Assembly: GCA_030828025.1 (NCBI GenBank)
Contig: JAURDG010000061.1
Coordinates: 1-7,483 of the forward strand
Direction of reading: 5' to 3'
Source of the DNA: Flavobacteriaceae bacterium
GTDB taxonomy: Bacteria > Bacteroidota > Bacteroidia > Flavobacteriales > Flavobacteriaceae
Length of the DNA: 7,483 nucleotides
Of this stretch, positions 5,386-7,483 are shown piece after piece. The translations under genes and the position numbers were made by a program. The notes under the pieces are model-generated. The model worked only from the letters and a program-made list of their open reading frames with translations. It ran no database searches and was not told where the DNA came from. Numbering within the stretch: the stretch's first letter is position 1; every line of letters begins with the position of its first letter.

Positions 5386-6015
5386 ATGCACGAACTTTTT
5401 GATTTTCTTTTTGGGCAGTATCAGACTTATGAAACCACAGATGTGGTGCTTGAAGTAATTGCTGTACTTTTTGGCTTTTTAAGCGTTTGGTATGCCAAGC
5501 AAAACAATATTTGGGTTTTCCCGACGGGGCTGATTTCTACAGCTATTTTTGTGTATTTGCTTTACAAATGGGAACTTCTTGGCGACATGATGATCAACGC
5601 CTATTACTTTGCTATGAGTATTTATGGCTGGTATATTTGGACCCGAAAAACCAACAATTCCCCAACACCCATTGCACGCACAACGCTACGAGAAAAAATA
5701 GTGTCGATACTGATTTTTGTCGCTACGCTAATTTTTGTTTGTGCGGTTTATAAATGGGCTGACAAATGGACTTCTTGGGTTGCTTATGTAGATACCCTAA
5801 CGACGGCTATATTTTTTGTAGGCATGTGGCTTATGGCACGTAGAAAGATTGAAAATTGGACGTTTTGGATTATTGGCGATGTCATATCTGTGCCTTTATA
5901 TCTGCATAAAGGATTAACCTTTACCAGTTTTCAATACTTTGTTTTTACGGCAATAGCTATCTTTGGTTATCTAGCATGGAAAAAGAACTTAAACAAACCC
6001 CAAGCAACTGCATAA
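5386..6015 (+). CDS. pnuC: PnuC-family nicotinamide riboside transporter
   Basis: A 209-residue inner-membrane protein with about seven hydrophobic segments (roughly residues 18-37, 41-60, 66-86, 103-123, 132-150, 155-174 and 178-197). PnuC carries nicotinamide riboside by facilitated diffusion, driven by intracellular phosphorylation. Typical family features are visible: NIWVFPTGLIST (41-52), INAYYFAMSIYGWYIW (70-85), WVAYVDT (131-137), and the C-terminal block RRKIENWTFWIIGDVISVPL (152-171) followed by KGLTFTSFQY (175-184). The aromatic residues in these blocks line the substrate path in known structures of the family. Its gene overlaps the following riboside kinase by 40 bases, which strongly supports specificity for nicotinamide riboside rather than thiamin (PnuT) or riboflavin. 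No riboswitch is seen upstream. Confidence 0.94.
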   Translation: MHELFDFLFGQYQTYETTDVVLEVIAVLFGFLSVWYAKQNNIWVFPTGLISTAIFVYLLYKWELLGDMMINAYYFAMSIYGWYIWTRKTNNSPTPIARTTLREKIVSILIFVATLIFVCAVYKWADKWTSWVAYVDTLTTAIFFVGMWLMARRKIENWTFWIIGDVISVPLYLHKGLTFTSFQYFVFTAIAIFGYLAWKKNLNKPQATA

Positions 6016-6533
6016 GAGTTGCACTATTTGGGCCCGAATCCACAGGGAAAACAACACTCGCCAAAGCATTGGCGGCGTATTATAACACGTGCTGGGTTCC
6101 AGAGTTTGCTCGTGATTACTTACAAGAAAAATGGAATACCACTAAAGAAATTTGCAAGAAAAAAGACATTTATCCAATAGCAGTGGGGCAAATGGCACTT
6201 GAAAATGAATTAGCCAAAAAAGCCAATAAAATTCTTTTTTGTGACACCAACTTACTTCTGACAGAAGTCTATGCACGAACCTATTTTGATGGTTGGTGCG
6301 ATCAGCGTATTGTGGAGGCGAATAAAGAAAATCAGTACGAACTATACTTTTTGACCGATATTGACGTTCCGTGGGTAGCGGATGATTTGCGTGATAGACC
6401 CAACCAACGAAAAGAAATGTTTGAAAGCTTTAAGACTGCCTTAGATTCACGAAAGATTGGCTATATTACACTTAGCGGCTCACACAATGAGCGCTTAAAT
6501 AAAGCAGTTGCCCGAATAAACCAATTTTTATGA
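5976..6533 (+). CDS. NadR-like nicotinamide riboside kinase (P-loop ATPase)
   Basis: A 185-residue soluble protein that matches the C-terminal ribosylnicotinamide kinase domain of NadR. It lacks the N-terminal DNA-binding and NMN adenylyltransferase domains. The Walker A motif GPESTGKTT is at 19-27, VPEFARDYL at 41-49, a Walker B-like FCDTNLL at 88-94, and the lid-like LTDIDVPWVADDLRDRP at 126-142. The likely reaction is nicotinamide riboside + ATP to NMN, trapping the riboside that PnuC lets in. The ATG at 5976 lies inside pnuC and no other ATG precedes the P-loop, so the 40-base overlap is accepted and translational coupling is likely. Its stop overlaps the next start (ATGA). NMN would still need a separate adenylyltransferase, not seen here. 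The exact nucleoside substrate is inferred from context. Confidence 0.9.
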   Translation: MEKELKQTPSNCIRVALFGPESTGKTTLAKALAAYYNTCWVPEFARDYLQEKWNTTKEICKKKDIYPIAVGQMALENELAKKANKILFCDTNLLLTEVYARTYFDGWCDQRIVEANKENQYELYFLTDIDVPWVADDLRDRPNQRKEMFESFKTALDSRKIGYITLSGSHNERLNKAVARINQFL

Positions 6534-7483
6534 GTTATAATTTTACCCAAAAAGACTGCAATTTTTTTCAAGAATTGGGAATCTCGGAGGCAGAAGTGCA
6601 GCAGCAACTGAATTTATTTCACAAAGGGGTTAATCATGTAGTTCTGGATAGGGCAGCTACTGTGCATGACGGGATTAACCAATATTCTGAAAAAGAAATA
6701 GACCATTTTATTGACTGTTTTGAAAAAGAAAAATCAAGTTATAGCATCACCCGATTTATTCCCGCTTCAGGAATGGCAACAAGAATGTTTCAGTTTTTGC
6801 ATCACTTTATTTCAAATTACCAACCTAATGAGGAAACGCTACGGAGTTATTTAAACAGAAAGCGAACGTATAAATTAGCTGTGTTTTTGGGTGGCATTGA
6901 GAAATTTCCATTTTTCAAAACGCTAAAAAAGACATTGGCGAGCACCAATGACGAAGGGCACGACACAGACTACCGCTACCCCTTTATTTTAAAGCTTATT
7001 GATGAATATAGCATGAAGCCAAAAGCACTTTTCCCTTTTCATCGCTATGGCTCTAAACTAAGAACAGCTGCCGAAGAGCAATTAAGTCTATCGAAAGAAT
7101 TTGTAGCAGTGAAAAACGAAATGAATATTCACTTTACCGTTCCGCCAAATGCAGAAAATACGTTTAAAAAAATACTTCAACCTGTTTTAGAGGAACTTAA
7201 AGAAAAGCATAGCATCAACACAGGTTTAGGTTTTTCTACGCAAGAGAAAAGCACAGATACCATAGCTGTAGGCACAGACAATACTCCTTTTAGAGATGCC
7301 GACGGCAATCTGCTTTTCCGTGCTGGTGGGCATGGTGCCCTTATTCGTAATTTAAATGCGCTTCCTGAAGAGCTCATTTTCCTTAGCAACATTGACAATA
7401 TTTCCGTGGAAAAATACCACAAGCAAACAGCTCGCTATAAAAAGTTTTTGGCGGGTGTGCTCATCACGCACATGACACAAATC
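6530..7483 (+). CDS. DUF4301 family protein (3' end outside the window)
   Basis: An open frame of 318 codons runs to the window end. It starts at an ATG that overlaps the kinase stop (ATGA), so it is translated as part of the same operon. It resembles the DUF4301 family common in Bacteroidota. Visible motifs are RFIPASGMATRMF (75-87), KPKALFPFHRYG (163-174), RAGGHGALIRNLN (264-276) and IFLSNIDN (283-290). Taken together, a Gly-containing loop with Arg near the N-terminus, K-P-x-A-L-x-P-F, GHG-x-L and N-x-D-N follow the order of motifs in UTP-sugar-1-phosphate uridylyltransferases (UDPGP-like), so a nucleotidyltransferase fold is plausible but unproven. No signal peptide is seen, so it is probably cytosolic. 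Its role beside NAD salvage is unknown. Confidence 0.82.
   Translation, partial: MSYNFTQKDCNFFQELGISEAEVQQQLNLFHKGVNHVVLDRAATVHDGINQYSEKEIDHFIDCFEKEKSSYSITRFIPASGMATRMFQFLHHFISNYQPNEETLRSYLNRKRTYKLAVFLGGIEKFPFFKTLKKTLASTNDEGHDTDYRYPFILKLIDEYSMKPKALFPFHRYGSKLRTAAEEQLSLSKEFVAVKNEMNIHFTVPPNAENTFKKILQPVLEELKEKHSINTGLGFSTQEKSTDTIAVGTDNTPFRDADGNLLFRAGGHGALIRNLNALPEELIFLSNIDNISVEKYHKQTARYKKFLAGVLITHMTQI

Overview
The window looks like chromosomal DNA from a member of the Bacteroidota, most likely a flavobacterium. The reasons are an AT-rich sequence, several matches to the Bacteroidota promoter form (TTG/TTTG, about 19-21 bases, TAnnTTTG), few Shine-Dalgarno sites, an L21 ribosomal protein with a long Lys/Ala-rich C-terminal extension, and families common in that phylum (paired secreted M16 proteases, DUF4301, DUF2442). 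This is inferred from protein resemblance and signals, not from a database search.

Left part (1-1669, minus strand): two secreted M16 zinc-protease-family genes in tandem. The upstream one (356-1669) keeps the HFFEH zinc motif. The downstream one (1-344, cut by the window edge) has lost it, so they look like a catalytic plus non-catalytic pair. Divergent from them is the ribosomal operon rplU-rpmA (1822-2613). It ends in a strong hairpin terminator that can also serve the convergent DUF2442 gene (2672-2899, minus).

Middle part (2900-3400): about 500 AT-rich bases with no conventional gene. On the minus strand it hides a short reading frame (3090-3227) that looks like a bacteriocin/RiPP-type precursor: a leader ending in Gly-Gly, then a 33-residue core with a CSGCSCC cluster. 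The leader continues upstream without an in-frame ATG. Removing one T would join it to an ATG at 3255, so it may be freshly frameshifted, mis-sequenced or non-canonically started. This is the most novel item in the window.

Right part: ahcY (S-adenosylhomocysteine hydrolase, minus, 3401-4717) with its own terminator. It diverges from a tight plus-strand operon: a 4'-phosphopantetheinyl transferase, PnuC (nicotinamide riboside uptake), a NadR-like nicotinamide riboside kinase, and a DUF4301 protein running off the window end. PnuC and the kinase overlap by 40 bases and form an uptake-and-trapping route to NMN/NAD. The DUF4301 protein shows motifs reminiscent of sugar-nucleotide pyrophosphorylases. 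The ahcY promoter reaches into the first codons of the transferase gene, so the two divergent units share a very compact control region.
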